52,431 bases of DNA from CAZLCK01 sp964558235. Lineage in GTDB: Bacteria; Actinomycetota; Coriobacteriia; Coriobacteriales; CADBOM01. Location: NCBI GenBank assembly GCA_964558235.1, contig CAZLCK010000005.1, positions 1-52,431 of the forward strand, given 5' to 3'. A model generated the notes under the pieces. That model saw only the letters and a program-made list of their open reading frames with translations. It did not search any database and had not been told where the DNA came from. Of this stretch, positions 39,639 through 48,584 are shown piece after piece (the first letter of the stretch is position 1; the number at the start of each line of letters is the position of its first letter). Made by a program: the position numbers and the translations under genes.

Positions 39639-40997
39639 ATGGCTAATCTTAGTGGAATTACATTTTTTATCAAAACCTTTGGCTGTCAGATGAATTTAAG
39701 CGACACCGAGGTCATGACCGGTCTTTTGCTAGCAAATAATGCAACCGAAGCTATAGATGAGCAAAGTGCAGACGTTGTCATCTTTGTTACATGTTGCGTG
39801 AGAGAAAATGCTGACAGCAGAGTATATGGTCAGATTGCGTCGATGATAAATGATCCTGTGCGAGAGGGATCAACAATAGGTCGAAAGATCGTTGCTGTTG
39901 GTGGTTGTATGGCACAGCGCGATGGTGAAAAACTTCTCGAAATGTTACCAAATGTGGATGTAGTTTTTGGAACGCATACTATCGAAAAGTTGCCAGAGCT
40001 ATTAGTGCAAGCTATCTTTGATAACGATAGAGTCTGTGGGTTAAGCGAAGATTCTAATCCAATTGATCGATTTGCTCCAACACAGAGAAAATCGCATTTT
40101 CAAGCATGGCTGCCAATTATGAAGGGTTGCAATAATTTTTGCACCTACTGCATTGTCCCTTATGTTCGTGGGCGTGAGATAAGTAGGGATATTGAAGATG
40201 TTGCAGCTCAGGCCAAATTTTTAGTTGAAGATGGCGTACGTGAGATTACATTGCTTGGCCAAAATGTCAATTCTTACGGGCGAGATCTATATGGTGAGCC
40301 TCGTTTTCATGAAGTTTTACGTCGTGTGGCACAAAGTGGCATCGAGCGAATTCGTTTTGTGACAAGTCACCCTAAAGATCTAACAGATCAAACTATAGAT
40401 GCAATGGCTGAACTTGATTGTGTAATGCCTGCCCTACATCTGCCTGTTCAGTCGGGCTCCGATGCAATTTTGCATGCAATGAATAGAGTTTATGATTCTG
40501 CTAAGTATTATCAAACTGTAGAAAAGCTAAAAAGTGCTATTCCAGATATTGCACTTTCAACCGATATCATAGTTGGATTTCCTGGAGAGACCGAAGATGA
40601 TTTCCAGGCAACTTATGACCTAGTGAAAGATATTGGATATTCTCAGGTGTTTACCTTCATCTACTCAAAGCGCGAAGGGACTTCTGCTGCAAAGATGATT
40701 GACAACACACCTCATGAGGTTATTCAAGACCGTTTTGATAGACTGGTTAAGCTTGTTCAGCAGTCTGCTTGGGAACAAAATCAAAAAGATCTTGGAAGTC
40801 TCACTGAAGTTTTAGTCGAGGGTACTTCTAAACGTGATGATCTTGTTCTGTCCGGTAGAAGTCCAAAAAATCAAACAGTGCATTTTAAATATCCTAACGG
40901 AGCAGAGCTCGATAGTCTTCTTGGTAAGATGGCCAAGGTTAAGGTAGATGTTGCTAAAACTTGGTATCTATCTGGTGAGCTTATTAGTTACGATTAG
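39639..40997 (+). CDS. miaB: tRNA-2-methylthio-N6-dimethylallyladenosine synthase
   Basis: Radical SAM methylthiotransferase modifying i6A37 to ms2i6A37. The 452 residues have an N-terminal UPF0004 domain with cluster cysteines 16, 52 or 53, and 90 (TFGCQMNLSDTE, VTCCVRENAD, AVGGCMAQR). The radical SAM motif CNNFCTYC lies at 164-171, and a C-terminal TRAM domain at about 385-450. The HLPVQSGSD segment separates it from MtaB-like enzymes. The substrate is produced by MiaA, encoded next. Confidence 0.96.
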   Translation: MANLSGITFFIKTFGCQMNLSDTEVMTGLLLANNATEAIDEQSADVVIFVTCCVRENADSRVYGQIASMINDPVREGSTIGRKIVAVGGCMAQRDGEKLLEMLPNVDVVFGTHTIEKLPELLVQAIFDNDRVCGLSEDSNPIDRFAPTQRKSHFQAWLPIMKGCNNFCTYCIVPYVRGREISRDIEDVAAQAKFLVEDGVREITLLGQNVNSYGRDLYGEPRFHEVLRRVAQSGIERIRFVTSHPKDLTDQTIDAMAELDCVMPALHLPVQSGSDAILHAMNRVYDSAKYYQTVEKLKSAIPDIALSTDIIVGFPGETEDDFQATYDLVKDIGYSQVFTFIYSKREGTSAAKMIDNTPHEVIQDRFDRLVKLVQQSAWEQNQKDLGSLTEVLVEGTSKRDDLVLSGRSPKNQTVHFKYPNGAELDSLLGKMAKVKVDVAKTWYLSGELISYD

Positions 40998-41002
40998 TGT
41001 AA

Positions 41003-41932
41003 ATGCTTAATAACAATATTCAAAAACTCATCGATCAGATTCTTCGAATGGTAAGTCGGACTCCTCAAGATATGCCTATAGCTATTGTTGGCCAAACTGG
41101 AGTTGGAAAATCTGAAGTTGCAGACAAGTTAGCCGATCAAATTGATGGTGAGATAATATCTGCTGATTCGATGCAGATATATAGGGGCATGGATATTGGC
41201 ACGGCAAAGGTTAAAGTTGAAGATCGAAGTGTGCCATATCATTGCTTAGATATTGTGGATCCAGGACAGGCCTATTCAGCCGCGCTTTATCAACAAGATT
41301 CTAGACGGGCGATGCAGGAGATAATCGATAGAGGCAAAAGGCCTATTTTTTGTGGTGGTACAGGATTTTATCTAAGAGCAGCACTAGATGAGATGAATTT
41401 TATTAACGGTGAACAGGTTAACAATCCTGTCCGCGATTACTGCACCAAGTATTCAGAAGCCTACGGAGCAAATAAGCTGCATGAGATTTTGGCCGAAAAA
41501 GATCCAAAAAGCGCTGAACTGATTCATCCTAATAATGTAAAGCGTGTAATTAGAGCTCTTGAGATGCTCGAAGAAGGGACGAATTATTTCGAGCAAGTTA
41601 GTGGGATGAAGGATTTTATTTTTTGGAAGGAAAGCCTTCTGTTTGGTCTTAGAACAGATAGAGCAAAGCTATACGAGAAGATTAATATCAGAGTAGATAA
41701 GATGATTCAGCTGGGCCTTCTAGAAGAAGTTAGGGGATTAGTTGATCAAGGTTTCGAGGATGCTTTAACCGCATCACAGGCTATTGGGTATAAAGAAATA
41801 ATCGATTACTTTAATGGTGAGATCTCTTTTGATCGAGCAGTTGAATTAATTAAGCAATCTTCTAGGCGCTATGCTAAACGACAAGATACTTGGTTTAGAC
41901 GCGACCCACGAATCGTCTGGTTAGAGATCTAG
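41003..41932 (+). CDS. miaA: tRNA dimethylallyltransferase
   Basis: Adds the dimethylallyl group to A37 of tRNAs reading U-starting codons. The 309 residues carry the P-loop AIVGQTGVGKSEVADKL near residue 28, the catalytic ADSMQIYRGMDIGTAK, and FCGGTGFYLRAALDEM. The Arg in HPNNVKRVIRALEM and the tRNA-contact segment ASQAIGYKEI complete the set. It has about 20 extra residues before the family core; a later ATG at 41048 is possible but has no better binding site. The gene follows miaB directly. Confidence 0.95.
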   Translation: MLNNNIQKLIDQILRMVSRTPQDMPIAIVGQTGVGKSEVADKLADQIDGEIISADSMQIYRGMDIGTAKVKVEDRSVPYHCLDIVDPGQAYSAALYQQDSRRAMQEIIDRGKRPIFCGGTGFYLRAALDEMNFINGEQVNNPVRDYCTKYSEAYGANKLHEILAEKDPKSAELIHPNNVKRVIRALEMLEEGTNYFEQVSGMKDFIFWKESLLFGLRTDRAKLYEKINIRVDKMIQLGLLEEVRGLVDQGFEDALTASQAIGYKEIIDYFNGEISFDRAVELIKQSSRRYAKRQDTWFRRDPRIVWLEI

Positions 41933-42079
41933 CTTTTGTTCATTTCAAGCACTTTAATATTTGCCCAACGCACTCACAGCGATTTTAAAGCCTATTTATG
42001 TGATTTAACAAAGGCGAAAACTTCTAAATGTACAATCCCTTACAGCGACATTGAAACTATCAAAAGATTGAGGGAATGC

Positions 42080-42958
42080 ATGTTATTAGAATTTGCAAAA
42101 ATCCATGGTGCTGGAAATGATTTTGTTTTAATTGATGACCTAAAAGATCAAATTGAGCTAACGCCAAAGCAGGTTACTAAGATTTGTGATAGGCACTTTG
42201 GTGTTGGTGCTGATGGAGTAATCTTAGTTAAGCCAAGCAAAGATGAATCTGCATGTGGATTTATGTTTTATTACAATTCCGACGGAACGCGCGCGCAAAT
42301 GTGCGGCAATGGTGTAAGGTGTTTTGCAAAATTTGTTATCGACCGTGAGCTTGTAGATATATCAGATGGGTTTATCAATGTAGATACTCCTGCAGGGATT
42401 AAACATATCGAGTTTGTCTTGGATGAAGATAATAAGCTTAAGCTCGCTACGGTCAATATGGGAAAACCGATTCTCATAGCCGAGCAAATCCCAACAACAC
42501 TGCCATCAAATTCCGATGGTTTTGTAATTTCTCAAGATATTGAAACTTCTATGGGAATTTTGCAAGCTACTTGTGTATCGATGGGAAATCCACATTGCGT
42601 TATCTTTTTAGATAATCCAAAGTTCTTTGATAATCCTAGCTCTTTTGATATCGCTTTAATTGGTTCTGAGCTTGAGACAAGTACATTTTTCCCAGAAAAA
42701 TCCAACATCGAGTTTGTCTATGTTGGCAAGGATTCTCAGATTAAGATGCGCGTATGGGAGAGGGGATGCGGTGAGACTCTAGCATGTGGTACTGGAGCAT
42801 GCGCAACCGCTGTGGCAGCAAATCTTACAAATCGAGCTTCAAAGAAATGCACTATCGAGCTTTTGGGCGGTATCTTAGAGGTCGAACTTAGTGATAATGG
42901 CGATATCATAATGACTGGACCGGCGCAGGAAAGCTTTACTGGAATAATTAACATCTAG
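42080..42958 (+). CDS. dapF: diaminopimelate epimerase
   Basis: Interconverts LL- and meso-diaminopimelate for lysine and peptidoglycan. From ATG 42080, with GAGGGAA just upstream, it is 292 residues and starts MLLEFAKIHGAGNDFVLIDD. The two catalytic cysteines are in MCGNGVRCFAKF (Cys75) and GETLACGTGACATA near residue 230. The 147 bases upstream are in frame and open but do not resemble the family. The next gene supplies a DAP-type aminotransferase. Confidence 0.95.
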   Translation: MLLEFAKIHGAGNDFVLIDDLKDQIELTPKQVTKICDRHFGVGADGVILVKPSKDESACGFMFYYNSDGTRAQMCGNGVRCFAKFVIDRELVDISDGFINVDTPAGIKHIEFVLDEDNKLKLATVNMGKPILIAEQIPTTLPSNSDGFVISQDIETSMGILQATCVSMGNPHCVIFLDNPKFFDNPSSFDIALIGSELETSTFFPEKSNIEFVYVGKDSQIKMRVWERGCGETLACGTGACATAVAANLTNRASKKCTIELLGGILEVELSDNGDIIMTGPAQESFTGIINI

Positions 42959-43014
42959 GTTACGCGTTAATAAAACGTATAGATGAAGAATTAAAACAAC
43001 TATGGAGGAAATTT

Positions 43015-44172
43015 ATGAGAACAGCAAAGTGTTTAGATAATATGCCCCCTTATCTCTTTGCAGAGATTGATAAGAAAAAAGCTGCCCTAGTCGAGCAGGG
43101 TGTAGATGTGATTTCTTTGGGAATTGGTGATCCAGATATGCCAACTCCTGAGTTTATTGTCAAAGCTATGGAAGAGGCGATTCAAAATCCAAAGAATCAT
43201 CAATACCCAGATTATGCAGGGTCTTTAGAATATAGGCAGGCCTGTGCTAGGTGGATGAAAAAGAAGTTTGATGTTGATTTAGATCCAGATACTGAAGTCT
43301 TGGCTTTGATTGGCTCTAAGGAGGGAATTGCTCATATTCATATTGCCTTCGATGATCCAGGCGACTATGTTTTAGCGCCAGCAATTGGATATCCTGTATA
43401 TAGTGGTGGAGCAACTCTATGTAATGCAAATACATACTTTATGCCAATGCGTGCAGAGAACGATTTTTTGTGCGACTTTGACAATATCGATGAAGAGATT
43501 CTCGCAAAGACAAAGATCATGTTTTTGGGTTATCCGAACAATCCAACAGGCGCTGTTGCTCCAGAGTGGTATTTTGACAAGGCGATCGAATTTTGTCGTA
43601 AGCATGATATTTTGCTAGTACATGACAACGCATATTGTGACATTGTTTATGACGGATACGTAAGTCCATCGATCTTGCAGCGACCAGGGGCTAAGGACGT
43701 TGCTATAGAGATGTTCTCACTTTCAAAGTCATATAACATGACTGGCTGGAGAATTGCATTTGCCTGTGGTAACAAAGAGGCTATTAAGGCTTTAGGAACC
43801 GTTAAGAACAATCTCGATTCTGGTCAATTTACTGCAATTCAAGATGCTGCAATCGTAGCGCTAGATTCCTCACAAGAGTGCATCGATGAGATGAATGCAA
43901 TCTATACCAAACGTCGCGATGCAGTTGTTGAAGCGCTGTGTTCAATTGGTCTAGATTGCGTTGCACCAAAAGCTACAATTTATGTATGGTGTCATGTGCC
44001 TAAAGGTATGACCTCGGCAGAGTTTGCCCAAAAGGTATTGGAAGAGGCGCATGTTATAGTGACACCAGGAAGTTCTTATGGTCCTGATGGGGAAGGATAT
44101 ATCCGTATATCGCTAACTACTCCAGATGATAGACTGCAAGAGGCTGTAAGAAGAATAAAAGAAACACTCTAG
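43015..44172 (+). CDS. dapL: LL-diaminopimelate aminotransferase-type PLP enzyme
   Basis: A fold-type I aminotransferase of 385 residues with MRTAKCLDNMPPYLFAEIDK and ISLGIGDPDMPTPEFIV. It also has GSKEGIAHIHIAF, LGYPNNPTGAVA and the PLP Lys in FSLSKSYNMTGWRIAF. The SKEGI and MTGWR motifs and the position next to dapF favour LL-DAP aminotransferase, which bypasses the succinylated pathway; other substrates are possible. TGGAGG precedes the start. hflX follows after seven bases. Confidence 0.85.
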   Translation: MRTAKCLDNMPPYLFAEIDKKKAALVEQGVDVISLGIGDPDMPTPEFIVKAMEEAIQNPKNHQYPDYAGSLEYRQACARWMKKKFDVDLDPDTEVLALIGSKEGIAHIHIAFDDPGDYVLAPAIGYPVYSGGATLCNANTYFMPMRAENDFLCDFDNIDEEILAKTKIMFLGYPNNPTGAVAPEWYFDKAIEFCRKHDILLVHDNAYCDIVYDGYVSPSILQRPGAKDVAIEMFSLSKSYNMTGWRIAFACGNKEAIKALGTVKNNLDSGQFTAIQDAAIVALDSSQECIDEMNAIYTKRRDAVVEALCSIGLDCVAPKATIYVWCHVPKGMTSAEFAQKVLEEAHVIVTPGSSYGPDGEGYIRISLTTPDDRLQEAVRRIKETL

Positions 44173-44179
44173 GAGTAAC

Positions 44180-45475
44180 ATGCCGCAAGACGGCTTCGAA
44201 TTTGAGCTCTCGCAAGCAAATGAGAGAGAGCGCGCGGTGATAGTTGGAATTGATAGAGGCGATCCAAGATGGCCTCTTGATGAGTCACTTAGCGAGCTTG
44301 CTCGTTTGGTAGATACTGCTGGAGCCGATGTTGTGGCATCTACATCTCAAAAACTTGAATCTGTTAACCCCAAGACATTTGTCGGCAAGGGGAAAGTTGA
44401 AGAGATTGCTGAGTTGGTACAAAGTTATGATGCATCTGTTGTAGTCTTTGATGATGAACTGACACCTTCTCAGCAATCTAATTTAGAGAAAGCTTTTCCC
44501 AAGGCAAAGGTTATAGACAGAACCGCTTTAATCCTCGATATATTTTCGCTTCATGCTCTTACTCGTGAGGGACGTTTGCAAGTTAGGCTTGCGCGTAATC
44601 AATATCTATTGCCACGCCTAAGAGGTATGTGGGCGCACCTTGCATCACACAGAATGGGTGGTGGAGTTGGTTCAAGATTTGGTGAGGGCGAAAGCCAGCT
44701 AGAAGTTGATCGAAGGATGGTTAGAAAGCGAATTGATAAGATTCGCCAAGAACTAGCCAAACTCTCTAAAGATAGGCGGACTCAACGAAAAGCACGCTTT
44801 GGTGATACTGTTTTTAAGGCCGTTTTGGTTGGCTATACAAATGCTGGAAAATCAACCTTGCTAAATGCATTGACAGATGCTGGTGTTTTATCTGAAGACA
44901 AGTTATTTGCGACCCTCGATTCAACAACACGTAAACTTACACTGCCTGAGGGACGTGCCATTACATTAACCGACACAGTTGGGTTTATTCAAAAACTTCC
45001 CACTACCTTGATTGAAGCTTTTAAATCTACACTCGATGAGGTTACTGGAGCTGACCTAATTATTCATGTTTGCGATGCTTCATCTAAAAGGATGGATTCG
45101 CAATATGATGCTGTACAAGGTATTCTCGAGCAGATAGGCGCTGTTTTGATTCCTTCGATTGTTGTTTTAAACAAGATCGATCTTTTGCCTGATGAGACAA
45201 GATATGCTTTTAAGCGCAGGTATCCAGATGCTGTTTTTATCTCTGCAATGAATCATTTTGGTCTAGATGATTTGCTACAAAGAATCTCTATGGTATGTTC
45301 TTCTGTCGATAAAACTATGCAGGTGCTTATTCCTTATTCGCGTGGAGAACTTGTTAAAGAGGCGCATGAAAGATGTACCGTTGTTTCAACGCGTTATGTG
45401 GAAGATGGAACTGAAATGACTATTTGTTGTCCCAAATCGTTAGTTTCATCTTTTGAATCATTTGTATTGAAATAG
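44180..45475 (+). CDS. hflX: ribosome-associated GTPase HflX
   Basis: HflX splits stalled or heat-damaged ribosomes. The 431 residues show an N-terminal HflX domain with TFVGKGKVEEI and FDDELTPSQQSNLEK. The glycine-rich linker ASHRMGGGVGSRFGEGESQL is followed by a helical coiled coil. The G domain has G1 GYTNAGKS at 218-225, then TLDSTTRKL, TDTVGFIQKLPTTLIEAFKS and NKID. AGGAG precedes ATG 44180. The order miaB-miaA-dapF-dapL-hflX links tRNA modification, cell wall and ribosome rescue genes. Confidence 0.95.
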   Translation: MPQDGFEFELSQANERERAVIVGIDRGDPRWPLDESLSELARLVDTAGADVVASTSQKLESVNPKTFVGKGKVEEIAELVQSYDASVVVFDDELTPSQQSNLEKAFPKAKVIDRTALILDIFSLHALTREGRLQVRLARNQYLLPRLRGMWAHLASHRMGGGVGSRFGEGESQLEVDRRMVRKRIDKIRQELAKLSKDRRTQRKARFGDTVFKAVLVGYTNAGKSTLLNALTDAGVLSEDKLFATLDSTTRKLTLPEGRAITLTDTVGFIQKLPTTLIEAFKSTLDEVTGADLIIHVCDASSKRMDSQYDAVQGILEQIGAVLIPSIVVLNKIDLLPDETRYAFKRRYPDAVFISAMNHFGLDDLLQRISMVCSSVDKTMQVLIPYSRGELVKEAHERCTVVSTRYVEDGTEMTICCPKSLVSSFESFVLK

Positions 45476-45496
45476 GCATTCAACCTTAGATCTTGC

Positions 45497-46480
45497 ATGG
45501 TAAAGATGGAAAGAAAAAAAGACTTCTATCAAAACACTTTGAAAATAAAGACCTTAGATTCATTTTCGCTAAGTGAAGATTGTCTAGTTGACTTAAATGA
45601 GGGTCACCTTAAGAGTAGTTCAAGTCATAATCTAGGTTTTTCATCACATGGTGACTTTGCACAAAGTTTGCGAGATTGCATACAAACTCCAACTCCATAT
45701 ATAGATCTCTATGCAAATTGTGATATTGAAATCAGCCCTAATGAGCGCGCTTTAATTCCAACTGGGATCAGTTTAGAGCTTCCTTCAGGTTATGGCGGAT
45801 TTATCTTGATAGATTCATTTTTTTGCAAAGAGAGGGCAGTTATGCTTTGCAATCCTCCAGGTTTAATTGATAGTGGGTATCGGGGCGAGATTAAAGTTTC
45901 TATATGCTCTTTTGCAAAAGAAAAGCTTTTAATAAAGCGTGGCAAAAGAATTGCTCAACTTATAAGCATCTACTCTCCACAGCACAACATAGAAAATAAG
46001 GATTTAAAAATGAATAACAATGTCAAAAGTTCTACGCTCGATGATCATACAATCAGATTTTCAATACTTTGTGATGTTGTGGACATACCAACTTATTCTC
46101 ATGAATCAGACAATGGTATTGATCTTAGTGCATCGTGTGATTTTTCACTCAAGCCATTTGAGATCTTAGAAGTGGGCTTGGGTGTTGGTTTAGAACTGCC
46201 TCAAAATAAGATAGGTTTAATTCTACCTCGTAGTGGACTTTCCTTTAAGGATGGTCTTACTCTTGCAAATAGTCCACAGATTGTAATTGCCCCAGATATT
46301 AGTCGGGAAATTACGGCCACTTTTATCAATCTTGATCCAAATAAGACGATTGAGATTGCCGCAGGGTCTCGCGTAGCACAGCTGGTGATCTTAGATATGC
46401 CAAATATTCAGACAGAAGTTGTCTCAGAACTTTCTAAATCATCTAGAGGCAGTGATGGCTTTGGCAGCAGTGGAGTTTAA
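45497..46480 (+). CDS. tandem dUTPase with complementary loss of catalytic motifs
   Basis: A 327-residue protein made of two dUTPase folds. Domain 1 (about 65-160) has a motif I-like PYIDLYANCDIEI, an intact motif III PGLIDSGYRGEIKV (121-134) with the catalytic Asp125, and motif IV KRGKRIAQL. Its motif II is lost (DSFFCKE instead of RSG) and no motif V follows. Domain 2 (about 190-327) has motif I DNGIDLSASCDF, intact motif II PRSGLSFKDG (244-253) and motif IV GSRVAQL. It also has the C-terminal motif V RGSDGFGSSG (317-326), but motif III is ruined (IVIAPDISREI). One active site could form across both domains. The start is uncertain: ATG 45497 or 45506, both with weak binding sites. Confidence 0.88.
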   Translation: MVKMERKKDFYQNTLKIKTLDSFSLSEDCLVDLNEGHLKSSSSHNLGFSSHGDFAQSLRDCIQTPTPYIDLYANCDIEISPNERALIPTGISLELPSGYGGFILIDSFFCKERAVMLCNPPGLIDSGYRGEIKVSICSFAKEKLLIKRGKRIAQLISIYSPQHNIENKDLKMNNNVKSSTLDDHTIRFSILCDVVDIPTYSHESDNGIDLSASCDFSLKPFEILEVGLGVGLELPQNKIGLILPRSGLSFKDGLTLANSPQIVIAPDISREITATFINLDPNKTIEIAAGSRVAQLVILDMPNIQTEVVSELSKSSRGSDGFGSSGV

Positions 46481-46579
46481 TTTAGCATTTTCCGATGACT
46501 AATTCATTGTAAAATTGTGTTTGTGCCGATACTTTGTATCTGTACCAATAGTATTTGAAATCTGTTCCTAAGGAGCGCC

Positions 46580-47467
46580 ATGTCTGGATTCATTCTAAGC
46601 TGTTGTTCGACAGCAGATCTCACTCCGCAGCAGTTCAAAGACCTAGATATTCATTATGTTTGTTTCCATTTTTCAATCGATGGAAAACAATATCCAGATG
46701 ACCTCGGACAGTCCTATCCTTTTAAGCAATTCTATGCTGATATGCTAAAGGGTGGAATCACAAAAACTTCTCAGGTAAATGAGGGAGAGTTTATCGAGTA
46801 TTTTGAGCCATTTTTACAACAGGGCTTAGATATTTTGCATGTAACGCTTTCCTCTGGAATCTCTGGTGTTTATAACTCTGCAGTTATTGCTAGAGATGAG
46901 CTTTTAAAAGAATATCCAGATAGAAAGATCATAATTGTCGATTCGTTAGGCGCATCTGGTGGTTATGGATTCTTAGTTGCCGAAATGGCGAGACTAAGAG
47001 ATCGTGGTATGGAGATCGAAGAGCTTGCTAAGTGGGCAGAGGATCATAAGCTTGAGGTAAACCACTGGTTTTTCTCGACAGATTTGACCTTCTATGTCCG
47101 TGGAGGTCGTATATCTAAAGCTTCAGGCTGGGTTGGAACGATGCTAAATATCTGTCCATTATTGAATATGGATAACGAAGGTCATCTTATTCCAAGATTT
47201 AAGATTCGTGGCAAAAAGGCTGTTATTAAAGAAATTGTTAAAAAAATGGAAGAGTATGTACGCGATGGACTCAACTACTCAGGTAAGTGTTCAATAACTC
47301 ATTCTGATTGCTATGAAGATGCTAGTGCGGTAGCTGGTTTAATTGAGGAGCGTTTTGTTAACCTAGATGGCAAGGTTGATATCAACTATGTTGGAACTAC
47401 AATCGGAAGTCATACCGGACCAGGTACTGTAGCTTTGTATTTCTGGGGCAAGACGCGTGATGAATAA
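46580..47467 (+). CDS. DegV family fatty-acid-binding protein
   Basis: DegV/FakB-type proteins bind a fatty acid, often to present it to a fatty acid kinase. The 295 residues fit the fold: an N-terminal EDD subdomain with CCSTADLT, GGITKTSQVNEGEF and LSSGISGVYNSAV, and DSLGASGGYGFLV. The C-terminal domain has TDLTFYVRGGRISKASGWVG and RGKKAVIKEI. The acyl-binding Thr/Ser loops appear present. AAGGAG precedes ATG 46580. No fatty acid kinase gene is adjacent. Confidence 0.93.
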   Translation: MSGFILSCCSTADLTPQQFKDLDIHYVCFHFSIDGKQYPDDLGQSYPFKQFYADMLKGGITKTSQVNEGEFIEYFEPFLQQGLDILHVTLSSGISGVYNSAVIARDELLKEYPDRKIIIVDSLGASGGYGFLVAEMARLRDRGMEIEELAKWAEDHKLEVNHWFFSTDLTFYVRGGRISKASGWVGTMLNICPLLNMDNEGHLIPRFKIRGKKAVIKEIVKKMEEYVRDGLNYSGKCSITHSDCYEDASAVAGLIEERFVNLDGKVDINYVGTTIGSHTGPGTVALYFWGKTRDE

Positions 47468-47551
47468 TAGGGGTCGATAGTTAGATACTAGACCTTAGAC
47501 CTACAAAATCGATATATTTTCGTTCAATAAGAGTGTTAAAAAAGGATTTAA

Positions 47552-47959
47552 ATGTCGGATATTGAGCAAATAAGAGAGTTATTTCAAAAGGATAGATTTG
47601 CAACTATTTGTGTTGGTGCAGTTATCGATGAAGTAAGCGACAATTGCGCAATATGTTCTTTTGAGATTCAGGATAGTCATAGAAATGCTGCAGGAAATGT
47701 AATGGGTGGAACCATCTTTTCCTTAGCTGATTTCGCATTTGCTGTTGCTACAAATTATGGTGGAGACTTAACCGTTACGGTTAGTTCTACGATTCAGTTT
47801 ATTGGCGGAGCTAAAGAAGGAAGATTAGTGGCTAAGGCAACTCCAGATAAGATTGGTAGGTCTGTCTGCTTTTACACGGTGATTGTAGAAGATGAATCTG
47901 GCCATATTATTGCAAAAGTTGCTATAACTGGAAAAAGAACTGCTGGTAAAGTTGGATAA
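47552..47959 (+). CDS. PaaI-type hotdog thioesterase
   Basis: A 135-residue single hotdog-fold acyl-CoA thioesterase. It shows HRNAAGNVMGGTIFSLADFA, where the N/G...GG and Asp residues match the catalytic helix, then VSSTIQFIGGAKEGRLVAKA and a strand-rich C-terminus. The substrate is unknown; the group hydrolyses aromatic or medium-chain acyl-CoAs. AAAGGA precedes ATG 47552. A convergent inverted repeat separates it from hsp20. Confidence 0.9.
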   Translation: MSDIEQIRELFQKDRFATICVGAVIDEVSDNCAICSFEIQDSHRNAAGNVMGGTIFSLADFAFAVATNYGGDLTVTVSSTIQFIGGAKEGRLVAKATPDKIGRSVCFYTVIVEDESGHIIAKVAITGKRTAGKVG

Positions 47960-47985
47960 AGTGACCTATGTGTGGTACTAGAACT

Positions 47986-48043
47986 CAAGAACCCCGACAT
48001 CGCGATAGGAGGGCGGAAGATCGCGAAGATCGGGGCATTCTTG
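47986..48043. terminator. long imperfect inverted repeat between convergent genes
   Basis: CAAGAA-CCCCGA-ATCGCGAT at 47986-48006 can pair with ATCGCGA-TCGGGG-TTCTTG up to 48043, with small interruptions and a GC-rich loop. A second weaker hairpin, AGCC/GGCT, lies at 48046-48074. The genes on both sides point towards it. T-runs are poor on both strands, so bidirectional termination is plausible but not certain. Confidence 0.5.
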
Positions 48044-48112
48044 ATAGCCTTAAAGACGATCACTTTAATCGGCTTTGAAAGGGAAGTAAAGAGAAGGAAG
48101 ATATTTTAAATC

Positions 48113-48553
48113 TTATGCGATCGTTAGCTTCTTAGCTTTAGGCTCATCAGCGCTCTTTTTAGGCATCTTTACTTCAAGGATTCCATTGTTGTAAGCAACT
48201 TCGATACTGTCGATATTTACATCGCTCACATCAAAGCCTCTAGTAAATGAGCCATAGGAACGTTCGCGTCTAATGTAATTTCCGTCCTCGTCTTTTTCTT
48301 CAGACTCACTGGAGCGCTCAGCGCTGATGGTCAAAATATCATCTTTGACCTCAATATCAATATCTTCTTTATTAAAACCTGGAAGCTCAGCTTCTAGCTC
48401 ATAAGAATCGCCGTTGTCCTTGATGTCGGTCTTAAATGCTGGAACCTGCGGGTTTCCGAAGAAGTTTTTCTCAATTTCATCAAAGATCGAAAATGGATTG
48501 TAACCTCTTCTGCTGATAGTGTTTCTTCTAGTTAGTGGCATAATCTCATACAT
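48113..48553 (-). CDS. small heat shock protein, Hsp20/alpha-crystallin family
   Basis: An ATP-independent holdase of 146 residues. The N-terminal arm includes NPFSIFDEIEKNFFG. The alpha-crystallin domain (about 40-130) has YELEAELPGFNKEDIDIEV, ILTISAERS, RRERSYGSFTRGFDV and the conserved NGILEVKMPK. A C-terminal tail follows with KKLTIA, close to the I-x-I oligomer motif. Transcription is leftward from a near-perfect promoter at 48598-48626. AGAGGTGAT is the ribosome binding site. The divergent marR gene probably controls it. Confidence 0.95.
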   Translation of the reverse strand: MYEIMPLTRRNTISRRGYNPFSIFDEIEKNFFGNPQVPAFKTDIKDNGDSYELEAELPGFNKEDIDIEVKDDILTISAERSSESEEKDEDGNYIRRERSYGSFTRGFDVSDVNIDSIEVAYNNGILEVKMPKKSADEPKAKKLTIA

Positions 48554-48584
48554 TTTAAATCACCTCTTGATATGTTATATTTAC

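Noticed and set aside
41936..42079. N-terminal extension of DapF by 48 residues
   Set aside because: The frame is open but the added residues do not match the family, and a ribosome binding site sits directly before ATG 42080.
46481..46579. Promoter before degV (TTGTAA ... TACTTT)
   Set aside because: The spacing is right but the -10 match is too weak to list as a feature.
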